NCBI GenBank assembly: GCA_035511075.1
Contig: DATKFW010000132.1
Location: forward strand, 1-64,000
Length of the DNA: 64,000 bases
Origin: DATAUD01 sp035511075
GTDB taxonomy: Bacteria > Verrucomicrobiota > Verrucomicrobiia > Limisphaerales > Palsa-1400
Reading direction: 5' to 3'
The position numbers were made by a program, and so were the translations under genes. Of this stretch, positions 1-9,005 are shown piece by piece (position 1 is the first letter of the stretch; each line of letters opens with the position of its first letter). The notes below the pieces were generated by a model that was not told the origin of the DNA, ran no database searches, and was given only the letters and a program-made list of their open reading frames with translations.

Positions 1-2
1 AG

Positions 3-131
3 GCGCACCCTGCGCGCACCGCCAATACTGCCAGCGGTTCCGACGTGGGTACCACACTGGATTTACATGAAGTGGAATCAATACAGGTCGCATTCATGCC
101 TCCAAGCTTACACTACCTTGCAAAAAACTGA
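3..131 (+). CDS. possible 3' end of an upstream gene (partial)
   Basis: One frame is open from the window edge to a TGA at 129-131 and would encode about 42 residues ending in HYLAKN. I recognise no domain, and the stretch is too short to judge coding character. It may simply be open by chance. The next gene starts 45 bases downstream. Confidence 0.25.
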   Translation, partial: AHPARTANTASGSDVGTTLDLHEVESIQVAFMPPSLHYLAKN

Positions 132-176
132 GATGCGCCCATGGCGCTCAATTCATTCCTGGTGGAATATTCTCGC

Positions 177-1949
177 ATGAAAAACAGGTTCTTATCGGTG
201 GTATTAGTCGCGATTGCTCTATGCGCGCCTTGCTGCGGCCGCGCACAGACCGCGCCTGCCCGGCAGCCATTTGGCATTTACGCCAGATTCGTCCCCAGTG
301 GCTGCATTTCCGAGTATCCGCGCCTTGGCTCAAACACTGACGAGTGTATTTCAAACAGCATCGAGGACCTTTGCACCGATACGGCCATTTCAGGCGTTGC
401 CGCGTTTGTACAATGGGACCAAATCAGCCAGACTGTAGGCCCAACAAACTCTATTGTGGGGACCAATCAGTGGAACGTTTTGGACGACATTTTCGGGGCG
501 GTTGAACAATATAACTTGAGCAATCCGACGAATCCACCCAAGACCATCCAACTCGGCATCATTCCAGGATTTGACACGCCGCAATGGGTTCTAAACAGTG
601 TGAGCAATTGCGATCCGATGTTCCCAACGAACGGCGTTGTGGACACCAACGCAGTTCCCACCAACTGCGGTTGCGCCACCTTCTTGAGCGGGGAGGGACC
701 GAATGTCGTTTACAAGAACAAGCTGCTACCATTGCCGTGGAACCCCTTTTACACGAATGCCTATGCCACGTTTGTTCAGTGCGTAGCTCAGAGATATGGA
801 ACCAATCCTCTCCTGGTCAGCGTCGCCGTGGCAGGACCCACTTCCGACTCGACAGAAATGATCGTGCCAAACGAAAAGAACAACCCCGCAAATTATTGGA
901 AATGGAATTCTCTTTTTTCGCTGACGTTCCCGACCAACTACGAAAATTCGGATCAAGCATTCATCGAGGCGTGGGAGCGCGCCATTGACGTGTATGGCCA
1001 GGCGTTCTCGAATGTGACTCTGGCCGTCACCACGGGCAACGGACTCCCCAACTTTACCAACAGCGAGGGGATGCCCTACACCAACTACACTATTCCGCCC
1101 GGTTTTGAGTGGCCTCCCGGCTCCGTAAACCCCAAGGACCGGGCGGATATCATGGATGCCACCGCCGAGACGACGGTTCTGGCTTACTTCGTGGACCCGC
1201 GGCATGGCGGGAACAACGCCAAGGCCGTCCAGGAAAATGGGATGACGGCGATGGAAATAACCAGTTCTCACATCCTGGGCGGCGGCGATCTGAATTCCTA
1301 CGCCATTAAATGGCTGGCGGCCAGCTCGGCCAGCGGCTCGGCGGCCCTGCCGGGAACGACGAACGTGATCTCCAGGGTGCTCGGCGGGCTGCAGTTTGAT
1401 ACTTCCTTCTCCACGGACCCCCAATATGAGGGATGCAACATGACTGATGGCTGCATGGATCCTGGCGATCCGATCATTTCGCCGGAACAAGCCTTTTACA
1501 ATGCCTTGCAGGTCTATTTCGATGGCACGAGTGTCGGGGCCTCTTACGGCACCAACGATTCAAGCGGCGCCTTACCCCTTAATTACGTGCAAATATATTC
1601 CGACGATATTATCTACGCCGAAACGAATACCACGGGAACCAATATCGTGGATGGCTTCGGTAACACCATCAGCAACATGACGGCCCAAATTGAATTCAAC
1701 AACGCCAGCAACCAGATTTTCCAGATCGCCGAATCGGTCCTGTACATCAGGGCGGCCAGCAACACGCTGCAAGTGCTCTGGCCGGAGGCGGCCCCCCCGT
1801 ATCAACTCCAGGTCAACGACGATCTTGCCAAGGCCGACGGGTGGAAAACGAACACGAACACCTCCGCGCCAACCGTCGCCAACGGGTTCTACCAAGTCAC
1901 CATTAACTCGTCTTCTGGTGCCAGATTTTATCGCCTGGCGTTGCCCTGA
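177..1949 (+). CDS. secreted protein of unknown function, possibly glycoside-hydrolase-like
   Basis: Predicted secreted protein of 590 residues. The ATG at 177 is preferred over the one at 141 because it puts a classic signal peptide at the N-terminus (MKNRFLSVVLVAIALCAP, cleavage near GRAQ). The middle alternates strand- and helix-like stretches, with a conserved-looking VAVAGPTSDSTEM segment. That suggests a TIM-barrel, glycoside-hydrolase-like fold, but I cannot name a family or assign catalytic residues. The last ~90 residues (LQVLWPEAAPPYQLQ... ending FYRLALP) form the short beta domain often found at the C-terminus of secreted proteins in Pedosphaera-like Verrucomicrobiota. Several Cys residues (DPMF, CGCATF, GCNMTDGC regions) could form disulfides. 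It stands alone, about 300 bases ahead of an efflux operon. Function is not assigned. Confidence 0.8.
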   Translation: MKNRFLSVVLVAIALCAPCCGRAQTAPARQPFGIYARFVPSGCISEYPRLGSNTDECISNSIEDLCTDTAISGVAAFVQWDQISQTVGPTNSIVGTNQWNVLDDIFGAVEQYNLSNPTNPPKTIQLGIIPGFDTPQWVLNSVSNCDPMFPTNGVVDTNAVPTNCGCATFLSGEGPNVVYKNKLLPLPWNPFYTNAYATFVQCVAQRYGTNPLLVSVAVAGPTSDSTEMIVPNEKNNPANYWKWNSLFSLTFPTNYENSDQAFIEAWERAIDVYGQAFSNVTLAVTTGNGLPNFTNSEGMPYTNYTIPPGFEWPPGSVNPKDRADIMDATAETTVLAYFVDPRHGGNNAKAVQENGMTAMEITSSHILGGGDLNSYAIKWLAASSASGSAALPGTTNVISRVLGGLQFDTSFSTDPQYEGCNMTDGCMDPGDPIISPEQAFYNALQVYFDGTSVGASYGTNDSSGALPLNYVQIYSDDIIYAETNTTGTNIVDGFGNTISNMTAQIEFNNASNQIFQIAESVLYIRAASNTLQVLWPEAAPPYQLQVNDDLAKADGWKTNTNTSAPTVANGFYQVTINSSSGARFYRLALP

Positions 1950-2251
1950 CCCCCGCGTTTCATACACTCGTCCGTGGGATCGCGATTTGCCGGTGATGTT
2001 GAAGCGGAATCCAAATGGCGGAATATTCTTTTGTGACGGTAAGAGAGTCCAAGGGGTCGTCAAGTTCTAATTATTGAGCGCGGGCCCGCGGCTCGATTTC
2101 GATATTGCAATTCTCCGAATCTCCGGGGAGTGTTTCACCCGGTTGCGGTCCTGAGTTGCTGCTCAAATTTGCATCGCAGCCACAAGTCGCAGCGCGATGG
2201 CAGGCGTGTCCAGGGTAAGACGGGCAGTGAGGCAGGATTGGCGAAATTGCT
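1950..2251. other. intergenic region with a GC-rich palindrome
   Basis: No gene is seen here. A perfect 12-base palindrome, CGCGGGCCCGCG, occupies 2079-2090. It has no following T-run, so I do not call it a terminator. The promoter of the efflux operon should lie in the second half, but no convincing -35/-10 pair was found by eye. Confidence 0.4.
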
Positions 2252-3823
2252 ATGATGAATCAGCGCATCGACCCAATAATCATCGGCGCCAATAAGCGCG
2301 GACGCGGCTTTAGTCGAGCTTGCGTTTGTTTCGTCTTCTTTGCTTTGGTGCGATTGGCCTTGGAAGCTTTTGCTCAAAACAATGCGCCGCCGTCACCGAG
2401 CCAGCCGTGGCTTCCGCCGGGATTTGACGAATATGAAAAGGAGCTTGCTCGCATGGGCCGCGATGGAACGCGAGAGAAAATGAGAGTCGGGATCAACCCT
2501 GACAAGGTTTATGAGTTGCCCGAGTTGATTGACATCGCAGAGCGCAGCCAACCCGAGGCGCGGAGCGCCTGGGAACGGGCGCGTCAGGCAGCCACAGCGG
2601 TCGGCCTTACTGAAAGCGCCTATTACCCGTATCTTGTTGCCTCTGCGGCAGCGGGCTACGAGCGCGCGTTTCTTCCTTTCCCAACATTGCGTGTGAGCCC
2701 CGGGCTGACAGACGTCTCCATTACGGGCGGCGGCACAGAGACCGTTGATTCGGCTGCGGAGGGCGCCGCCCTCAATTTGAAATGGCTGCTTTTCGATTTC
2801 GGCGGGCGCAAAGCGACGACTGCCGCGGCAATGGAAAAACTAATGATGGCAAACGTCGGCTTTAACGCGGTGCATCAAAAGATTGTATTTGAAGTGACCC
2901 AGCGCTTTTATGAATTTGACGCCGTCCGTGAAAAAGTCGCCGCCGCGGAGAGTTCTATGCGAGCGGCGGACATTGTCGCCAAAGCCGCTCAGGCGCGCGT
3001 CGATCATGGCCTGGCGACGAAACCTGAATTGCTCGAGGCCGAACAGCAGACGGCGCAAGCGTCCTTTGAACTGGAGGCCGCCCGCGGCGCATTGAGCGAC
3101 GGGCAGGTGGCGCTGGTGGAAAGCCTGGGCATATTGCCGACCACCCAGTTGCAGGTGGCCAAGGCATCGGCTGAGCCTTTGCCGGAGAATATCGACGGTT
3201 CCCTGGATACATTGATTGACAGAGCGTTGTCGCAACGGCCGGACCTGGTGGCCAGGCTGGCGAACGTTCGCGCGAGTCGCGCGGACGTTCAACAAGCGCG
3301 CGCCGCGTATTACCCAAAGATTGCGCTCGGCGCCAACGCCGGGTTTTCGGAGCTGGATGTCAGCATTAACAACTCTTCCTATTTTGGCGGCAGTAAACCC
3401 GTTTATGGCGTCGGAGTTTCGGTCGAACTGCCGATTTTTGACGGTTTCGCCCGCTCTAAAAAGCTGCGCATCGCCCAATCAGAACTTGAGGAGGCGGAAA
3501 GTGAATTGTCAGGGTCACGCGACGCGGTGGTTAGGGAGGTTTGGAAGGCTTACACCGACTTCAGAACCGAGCTTCACAAAGAGGAATCCGCAACCCGACT
3601 TTTGTCCGCCGCGCAAAGCGCATTCGACGCGTCGCTTCAAGCTTATCAGCAAGGCTTGGGGACTTATGTGGACGTCGTCAACGCGCAGCGCAACTTAGAC
3701 GGAGCGCGGAGCGTGATGGTGGACACGCGCTCCGCTATCTTCACGGGCGCGACGGCCCTGGCCTTAAGCATTGGCGATTTGGCCAAGCCGAAACCGACAG
3801 CCGCGACTGTCCACTCCAAATGA
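2252..3823 (+). CDS. TolC-family outer-membrane efflux protein
   Basis: Outer-membrane channel subunit of a tripartite efflux pump, 523 residues. An N-terminal signal sequence (FSRACVCFVFFALVRLAL, cleavage near EAFAQ) is followed by the two-fold repeated OEP architecture. Long amphipathic helices such as AAQARVDHGLATKPELLEAE, and the matching second-half segment SLQAYQQGLGTYVDVVNAQR, are the usual TolC helix signatures. The two halves of the repeat cover about residues 90-300 and 310-510. The gene begins a four-gene operon in which its stop overlaps the next start (ATGATGA). By position it corresponds to MdtP of the E. coli ytcA-mdtNOP locus, although there the TolC-like gene comes last. Substrate unknown. 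Confidence 0.93.
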   Translation: MMNQRIDPIIIGANKRGRGFSRACVCFVFFALVRLALEAFAQNNAPPSPSQPWLPPGFDEYEKELARMGRDGTREKMRVGINPDKVYELPELIDIAERSQPEARSAWERARQAATAVGLTESAYYPYLVASAAAGYERAFLPFPTLRVSPGLTDVSITGGGTETVDSAAEGAALNLKWLLFDFGGRKATTAAAMEKLMMANVGFNAVHQKIVFEVTQRFYEFDAVREKVAAAESSMRAADIVAKAAQARVDHGLATKPELLEAEQQTAQASFELEAARGALSDGQVALVESLGILPTTQLQVAKASAEPLPENIDGSLDTLIDRALSQRPDLVARLANVRASRADVQQARAAYYPKIALGANAGFSELDVSINNSSYFGGSKPVYGVGVSVELPIFDGFARSKKLRIAQSELEEAESELSGSRDAVVREVWKAYTDFRTELHKEESATRLLSAAQSAFDASLQAYQQGLGTYVDVVNAQRNLDGARSVMVDTRSAIFTGATALALSIGDLAKPKPTAATVHSK

Positions 3824-4101
3824 TGAATGCGTTCCAGCCCATTTTCTCGATGCTGGCGACATCTGCCCCGTGGCAATGCTTCTTCGCGACGGACGCGCAT
3901 TCGCCGTCGCTGGATGTTTTTGGCTCCTATTTTCCAGCATGGATGCCCTGCATTGTCAGCGGCCTGGTCCTGACGATCATTGTGCGACTGCTGCTGATTG
4001 GATTCGGAATTAGCGCGTATCTGCGGCCAAAGGCCCTGGTGTATCCCTGCATGATGATTTTGTTTACCTTGGCCGTTTGGCTGGTCTTTTTCAAAAATTG
4101 A
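3820..4101 (+). CDS. ytcA: small YtcA-like inner-membrane protein
   Basis: Small membrane protein of 93 residues that starts at the ATGATG overlapping the TolC stop codon. It has a hydrophobic first helix around residues 37-58 (IVSGLVLTIIVRLLLIGFGI) and a second near the C-terminus (YPCMMILFTLAVWLVFF). Length, two-helix topology and the SLDVFGSYFPAWM entry to the first helix fit the YtcA family. In E. coli that family is encoded next to the mdtNOP efflux genes. Its role is unknown, but its place between the channel and adaptor genes implies an accessory part in the pump. An in-frame ATG further upstream lies inside tolC and would give an unrelated 93-residue extension, so I reject it. Confidence 0.8.
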   Translation: MMNAFQPIFSMLATSAPWQCFFATDAHSPSLDVFGSYFPAWMPCIVSGLVLTIIVRLLLIGFGISAYLRPKALVYPCMMILFTLAVWLVFFKN

Positions 4102-4114
4102 AACTGATTTTCCT

Positions 4115-5215
4115 ATGAGCGACACCGCTGCAACACCTCCGCCCAGCGCTTCGGCGCCAACGCCCGAAACCCGGCCCGCCAAGCCGTCACCGAAATCGGA
4201 AGGCTGGCGCAAAATAGCCGCGCTCCTTTTGAGCGTCGTGGTGATCGCCGGCGCGGTCGTTTTGGCCCTTTGGGTTTGGGGCGTGATCGAACGGCACCCT
4301 CGAACCGATGACGCGGAGGTGCGCGCGAATGTGGTTGGCATTGCACCGCGAGTCGGTGGGCAAATCTTAAAATTGAACGTGGACGACAATCAGGAGGTGA
4401 GGGCGGGAGATGTGCTTTTCGAGATTGACCCGGAGGATCGCCAGCTCATTTTGGAAAAGGCGAAAGCCGACCTTGCCACGCTCGACCAGCAAATTGAGGT
4501 CGCCCGCGCGCAAGACGCGGAACTTAAATTCCAGGTGAGCGCGGCTGAAGCGGGCGTGGCGGGGGCGACTGCTGAGCTGAAACAGGCCAGCGACACGCTG
4601 CAACGCCTGAAGCCGCTGCTGCCTCAAGGATTCGCCACGGCGGATGGGGTGGACAAGGCGGAAACCGAGGAGAAGGTCGCGGGCGCTTCCCTCGCCGCCG
4701 AGGAAGAACGCTTGAAGCAGGCGAAGACGGCGCTGAGCCCTTTGGCAACGCTTCTGGCGCAACGGGCGGGTGCGGTCGCCGCGGTTGATCTTGCGGCGCT
4801 TGAGCTTTCTTATTGCAAAGTCCCCGCGCCATTTTCGGGCCGGGTGATCAATTTGAACATCTCCACCGGAGCGCATGTAGGCGCGGGCGTTCCAGTGTTT
4901 TCGCTGCTGGACACCGGGAAATGGTACGTGATGGCGAACTTTCGCGAAGGCGAGCTTCGCCATATAGCGCCGGCCGCTTCGGTGGATCTCTATTTGCTGT
5001 CGGCGCCAGAGCGCCATTTTCATGGGAAAGTGCAAGGGATTGGCTGGGCCGTCGAGCCAACAGGAGAGATCGACCTCCCGCACAGTTTGCCCTTGGTCAA
5101 GCGCGAATTGAATTGGGTCCACATTGCGCAGCGCTTCCCGGTGCGCATCGAAGTCCAGAATCCCGATCCTGAATTATTCCGCATGGGCGCATCCGCGGTG
5201 GCCATCATCAAATAG
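4115..5215 (+). CDS. HlyD/EmrA-family membrane-fusion (adaptor) protein
   Basis: Periplasmic adaptor of the efflux pump, 366 residues. A Pro/Ala-rich cytoplasmic tail (1-30) leads to one transmembrane anchor (about 33-55, ALLLSVVVIAGAVVLALWVW). Next come the first biotinyl-lipoyl half (TDDAEVRANVVGIAPRVGG), a long coiled-coil hairpin (about 105-215) and the second lipoyl half (YCKVPAPFSGRVINLNIS). The C-terminal beta-barrel carries the typical VMANFREGELRHIAPA segment. The order matches MdtN/EmrA. The gene is 13 bases after the YtcA-like gene and 4 bases before the FUSC gene, consistent with one transcript. Confidence 0.93.
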   Translation: MSDTAATPPPSASAPTPETRPAKPSPKSEGWRKIAALLLSVVVIAGAVVLALWVWGVIERHPRTDDAEVRANVVGIAPRVGGQILKLNVDDNQEVRAGDVLFEIDPEDRQLILEKAKADLATLDQQIEVARAQDAELKFQVSAAEAGVAGATAELKQASDTLQRLKPLLPQGFATADGVDKAETEEKVAGASLAAEEERLKQAKTALSPLATLLAQRAGAVAAVDLAALELSYCKVPAPFSGRVINLNISTGAHVGAGVPVFSLLDTGKWYVMANFREGELRHIAPAASVDLYLLSAPERHFHGKVQGIGWAVEPTGEIDLPHSLPLVKRELNWVHIAQRFPVRIEVQNPDPELFRMGASAVAIIK

Positions 5216-5219
5216 ACCA

Positions 5220-7286
5220 ATGGACGCAGTCGCGGAAACTTTTTCATCTTTGCACCGTCCCGATTGGCTGTCCTGGGTGCGGCGGGAACTCGCGCCGCTT
5301 CCCGGACGCGGCGCGATGACGCTCCGAATGGTGGTCGCAGTGGCTCTGGTGACCATCATCTCGATGGCGTTGCAAATTCCGGAAGCAGCGCTCTCGACCT
5401 ACATGGTTTTTTTCGTCACAAAGGAAAACCGCACGGTGACCACCCTCGCGGGAGTTCTCGTGATCCTGGGCGCGCCCCTTGCGATCGCCGCGAGTCTCTT
5501 CCTCAGTCGGTTCACGTTTGATTATCCGGAGCTGCGAGTCCCCGTCATGGCTGGAATGGTCTTCATCGCAATGTATCTGTCGCGAGTGTTTGTGATCGGA
5601 CCGCTTGGATTTGCCCTCGGTTTCGTTGTCGCCGTGACTCAAACAATGGGCGAAACCGCGCCCACTGCCGAAGTGCTCGTTCGCGCGTTTCTCTGGGTGT
5701 GGGTGGCTTTGGTTTTTCCAATCGTTCTTACCATTGTCATCAATCAGATTCTTTTGCCAGCCGATCCGTGGAACGCCTTGGTCGGGGACTTGACGCAACG
5801 GTTGGACGCGGGAGCTTCGGCGCTCGAGAGAGCGATTAAAGAAGGGGCGGCGGGGGGACCGAAAGACATCCCGGCTCTCGACTTGGCGACGCGAGGGAGT
5901 TCTCGACTCTTCGCGCACTTGAAAGTTGCGGCCATAATGGAAGGCCACGTCAAACGCCGGCACGCTTCGTTGGTCGCAACGATTGCTGCGAGCGAACGCC
6001 TGGTCAGGGCCGCAGCGGTGTTGGCCATGAGAACCAGGCAGGCGCTCTCCGAAAACGACCTGCGTTGTGCCAAGGCATTGCTTTTGGAAATTGCGCGGCT
6101 CAAAACGGCGGTGCAGGAAGAGAATCCCATCCTGCCAGTCAAACCGAATGATTCTGTTCCAACGCTGCCCGAACTGCGCGAGCTTCAACTGGCAATAGCC
6201 TCGTTTCATGATTGCTTGGGAGGGAAGGCCCCGGCCAGCCAGGAGTCGGCCTCGGTGAAATCCAAAAAGTCATTGTTCGTCGCGGATGCCTTCACCAATC
6301 CCGTGTATGCCCGGTTTGGGCTCAAGGTGACACTTGCGGCGATGACTTGTTATTTTATTTTTAGCGCCCTTGATTGGCCGGGCATTCACACTGCCTTTAT
6401 TACTTGCTTGATTATAGCCCTTGAAAACACCGGGGCGACGATGCGCAAGGGGTGGCTGCGGCTTGCCGGTTGCGCTACCGGCGGGCTTATGGGCTTTCTC
6501 TCCATCATGTATCTCGTCCGTTACATGGAGAGCATTGTGTCGCTTGTGTTGCTTGTCGCAGCGGTCTCGGCGCTCGCCGGATGGGTGGCGTCGGGCAGCG
6601 AGCGAATCTCCTACGCGGGGCTGCAAATGGCTTTCGCCTTTTATATGTGCATCTTCCAAGGCTTCGCTCCGGATACCAATTTCGACACCATCCGCGACCG
6701 ACTCGTCGGCATCGTTCTTGGCATTATTGTTTCCAGTGCTGTTTTCCGTTACGTATGGCCGGAACTCGCTGTGGAACGGCTCCGAGCCACACTCTCAAGG
6801 GCTTTGCGCAATCTTGCCAGTCTCTTGGTCATCCCGGGAATCGGCCCGAAGTTCGATGAGGAAAGAAAAGCGATTGACGGTTTGCGCGGTGAAATTGGCA
6901 ACGGTTTGGACGAGACGGTGCGATTGGCGGAACTTGCCGCACTTGAGAGAAGCGAGGGACCTAACCGGGAGGATTTTGCGCCATTCGGGTTGGAAGACAT
7001 CGGCGAACACGCGCAAGTGATTTACCTTATTGCGACGACACTGACGGGAGAGGCCGAGTTCGAGGCTTGGCAGCGTATGGACGCCGAGGCAAGAGGCGCT
7101 GATGCGGCACTGCGGAGCGGCGTCGCCGACCAACTTCGCCGGACCGCTTTGATTGTTGAAAAAGGCGAACCATTAAGCGCGGCCGGCTTCGCCTCCGCCC
7201 TGTCGCCCCGGGAGGATGAAATTAAACAGATCCCCGAAGAGGACCGCCGACGCCTGCTAAGGCGGCTCAGCCAAGAACTTCAGTAA
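5220..7286 (+). CDS. FUSC-family inner-membrane efflux protein (MdtO/AaeB-like)
   Basis: Inner-membrane partner of the pump, 688 residues. The ATG at 5220 (MDAVAETFSSLHRPDW) follows the adaptor stop by 4 bases. The alternative start at 5124 lies inside the adaptor gene. The N-terminal hydrophobic bundle (about 35-190) includes STYMVFFVTKENRTVTTLAG, which is characteristic of the FUSC family. A soluble helical region covers about 215-385. A second hydrophobic bundle (about 400-545) contains HTAFITCLIIALENTGATMR, the internal repeat. A cytoplasmic helical tail follows. The length is close to the roughly 680 residues of E. coli MdtO. In E. coli this pump type exports aromatic compounds; the substrate here is unknown. 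Confidence 0.9.
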   Translation: MDAVAETFSSLHRPDWLSWVRRELAPLPGRGAMTLRMVVAVALVTIISMALQIPEAALSTYMVFFVTKENRTVTTLAGVLVILGAPLAIAASLFLSRFTFDYPELRVPVMAGMVFIAMYLSRVFVIGPLGFALGFVVAVTQTMGETAPTAEVLVRAFLWVWVALVFPIVLTIVINQILLPADPWNALVGDLTQRLDAGASALERAIKEGAAGGPKDIPALDLATRGSSRLFAHLKVAAIMEGHVKRRHASLVATIAASERLVRAAAVLAMRTRQALSENDLRCAKALLLEIARLKTAVQEENPILPVKPNDSVPTLPELRELQLAIASFHDCLGGKAPASQESASVKSKKSLFVADAFTNPVYARFGLKVTLAAMTCYFIFSALDWPGIHTAFITCLIIALENTGATMRKGWLRLAGCATGGLMGFLSIMYLVRYMESIVSLVLLVAAVSALAGWVASGSERISYAGLQMAFAFYMCIFQGFAPDTNFDTIRDRLVGIVLGIIVSSAVFRYVWPELAVERLRATLSRALRNLASLLVIPGIGPKFDEERKAIDGLRGEIGNGLDETVRLAELAALERSEGPNREDFAPFGLEDIGEHAQVIYLIATTLTGEAEFEAWQRMDAEARGADAALRSGVADQLRRTALIVEKGEPLSAAGFASALSPREDEIKQIPEEDRRRLLRRLSQELQ

Positions 7287-7437
7287 GTCCTAGAATGGAA
7301 TCCGGCGCAAAACGCTTTCGCTAATGGCTCGCATATTGTCGAGACAGCCAGCGGGAAAAAACACCGTTGAAAAGATCTTAAACCGCCCCAATTTACTGCA
7401 CTTTTGCTACACTGTCTCGTAAGTCCTTGATTTATAA

Positions 7438-7511
7438 TGGAGCGGGTGAAGGGAATCGAACCCTCGTGTGAAGCTTGGAAGGCTTCCGTTCTACCATTGA
7501 ACTACACCCGC
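7438..7511 (-). tRNA. tRNA-Gly (anticodon UCC)
   Basis: On the minus strand the acceptor stem GCGGGTG (7511-7505) pairs with CACCCGC (7448-7442). The D-arm TAGTTCAATGGTAGAAC, the anticodon loop CTTCCAA with anticodon TCC, and the T-loop GGTTCGATTCC are all in place. The discriminator is T (7441), and the CCA end is encoded (7440-7438). The mature body is 71 nt plus CCA. Confidence 0.97.
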
Positions 7512-7525
7512 GCCTACTGACCGCC

Positions 7526-7553
7526 ACTCTACCAAGCGCGCTTGCCTTGTCAA
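7526..7553 (-). promoter_or_regulatory. candidate sigma-70-type promoter of tRNA-Gly
   Basis: Reading on the minus strand, TTGACA (7553-7548) is followed after 16 bases by TAGAGT (7531-7526). The -10 lies 14 bases before the tRNA 5' end, a suitable distance for transcription of the tRNA precursor. Confidence 0.6.
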
Positions 7554-7580
7554 TCCGGCTCTGTATATGCTCGCCCTCCG

Positions 7581-8951
7581 ATGAATTCGTTGCTCGTTAC
7601 CGGCGGACGCGTGATCGATCCGGCCAATCGTTTTGACGCTGTGGCCGATGTTCTGATCCTGGACGGAAAGATAAGGGGTGTTGGCGCCGGGATCGCGGCG
7701 CAGGCGCCCGCGGATGTTCCCCGGATGGATGCCACTGGCTTGGTGGTGTGTCCAGGGTTGATCGATTTGCACGCTCATTTGCGCGAGCCGGGACAATCGG
7801 CCAAGGAAACCATCGCAACCGGGGCCGCCGCGGCGGCGCGAGGCGGGTTTGCTTCGGTGGTTTGCATGCCCAATACCTCCCCGGCCATTGACAACGCGGG
7901 AACAGTCGCCCTGATCCGCGAACGGGCCGCGCGTGAGAGCAAGATCAATGTATTTGTGGCGGGGGCCATTACCCGGAATATCGCGGGGGAGGAATTGGCG
8001 CCGATGGGATCGCTCAAAAGCGCGGGGGTCATCGCCATTACGGATGACGGGCATTGCGTGCAGAATAACGATTTGATGCGCCGCGCGCTGGAGTACGCGG
8101 GCATGTTCGATTTGCCGGTGATGGATCATTGCCAGGATTATTCCATGGTCACTGACGGGGTTGTGCACGAAGGATATTGGAGCGCGGTGCTTGGCTTGCG
8201 GGGATGGCCGGCTTCGGGCGAGGAGATGATTGTGGCGCGCAATATCATTTTGGCGGAGCTGACGGGAACGCACGTGCATTGCCAGCATTTGAGTTCAGCG
8301 GGCAGCGTGGCTTTGCTTCGGGAGGCCCGGAAGCGCGGCGCGCCGATCTCGGGGGAGGCTTGTCCGCATCATTTCACCTTGACAGATATGGCGCTGGCGG
8401 GGAGCGACAGGTTTTGGGACGCCGACGGCAAGGGCCTGATGCCGGGCTGCGCGGGGGAACGCCCGCAATGGCCCTCTTATGACACCAATTTCAAGATGAA
8501 CCCCCCGTTGCGCGCGGCGGAGGATCGCGAGGCGTTGATTGAGGGATTGGCGGATGGCACGATTGAGGTCATCAGCAGTGATCACGCGCCGCATTGCGAT
8601 TACGAAAAGGAGGTGGAGTTCGATTACGCGCCCTTCGGCATTGTGGGATTTGAAACCGAACTGGCGCTCTCGCTGATGCAGCTTTATCACGCCGGAAAAA
8701 TGTCGTTGCCGGATTTGATCGCCAAATTCACCACGGGGCCGGCCGGTGTTCTGCGCCTGGGCAACAAGGGGAATTTGAGCATTGGCGCCGACGGCGACTT
8801 GACCGTCATCGACGTGGAGCGCGACTGGGTGTTCGACGTCGGCGGCTCCGCCAGCAAATCGCGCAACAGCCCGTTTGGCGGGTGGCGGCTAAGGGGCGCG
8901 GCGACGGCGACGATCGTCAACGGGGAAATCGCGTGGACGGAGCAGAATTGA
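7581..8951 (+). CDS. pyrC: dihydroorotase
   Basis: Catalyses reversible ring closure of N-carbamoyl-aspartate to dihydroorotate in pyrimidine synthesis; cytoplasmic, 456 residues. The metal ligands of the amidohydrolase barrel are visible: the DLHAHLREPGQ motif (His64, His66), ITDDGHCVQ, MDHCQDY, HVHCQHLSS and the catalytic Asp in EVISSDHAPH. The substrate-binding CMPNTSPAID segment is present. These features match the long type I dihydroorotases (DHOase/PyrX clade), and the length is somewhat above the typical 420-430 residues. The start at 7581 (MNSLLVTGGRVIDP) fits the family; the longer frame from 7542 does not. The divergent tRNA-Gly lies directly upstream. Confidence 0.95.
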   Translation: MNSLLVTGGRVIDPANRFDAVADVLILDGKIRGVGAGIAAQAPADVPRMDATGLVVCPGLIDLHAHLREPGQSAKETIATGAAAAARGGFASVVCMPNTSPAIDNAGTVALIRERAARESKINVFVAGAITRNIAGEELAPMGSLKSAGVIAITDDGHCVQNNDLMRRALEYAGMFDLPVMDHCQDYSMVTDGVVHEGYWSAVLGLRGWPASGEEMIVARNIILAELTGTHVHCQHLSSAGSVALLREARKRGAPISGEACPHHFTLTDMALAGSDRFWDADGKGLMPGCAGERPQWPSYDTNFKMNPPLRAAEDREALIEGLADGTIEVISSDHAPHCDYEKEVEFDYAPFGIVGFETELALSLMQLYHAGKMSLPDLIAKFTTGPAGVLRLGNKGNLSIGADGDLTVIDVERDWVFDVGGSASKSRNSPFGGWRLRGAATATIVNGEIAWTEQN

Positions 8952-9005
8952 CGGCGGGCTTGCGGAGTAAACAAGTTGGTGCATATTGGGAGGACGAAGG
9001 AATAT

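Noticed and set aside
726..1490. 254-codon frame antisense to the first secreted protein
   Set aside because: No start context and no domain; the sense strand has a signal peptide and a recognisable C-terminal domain.
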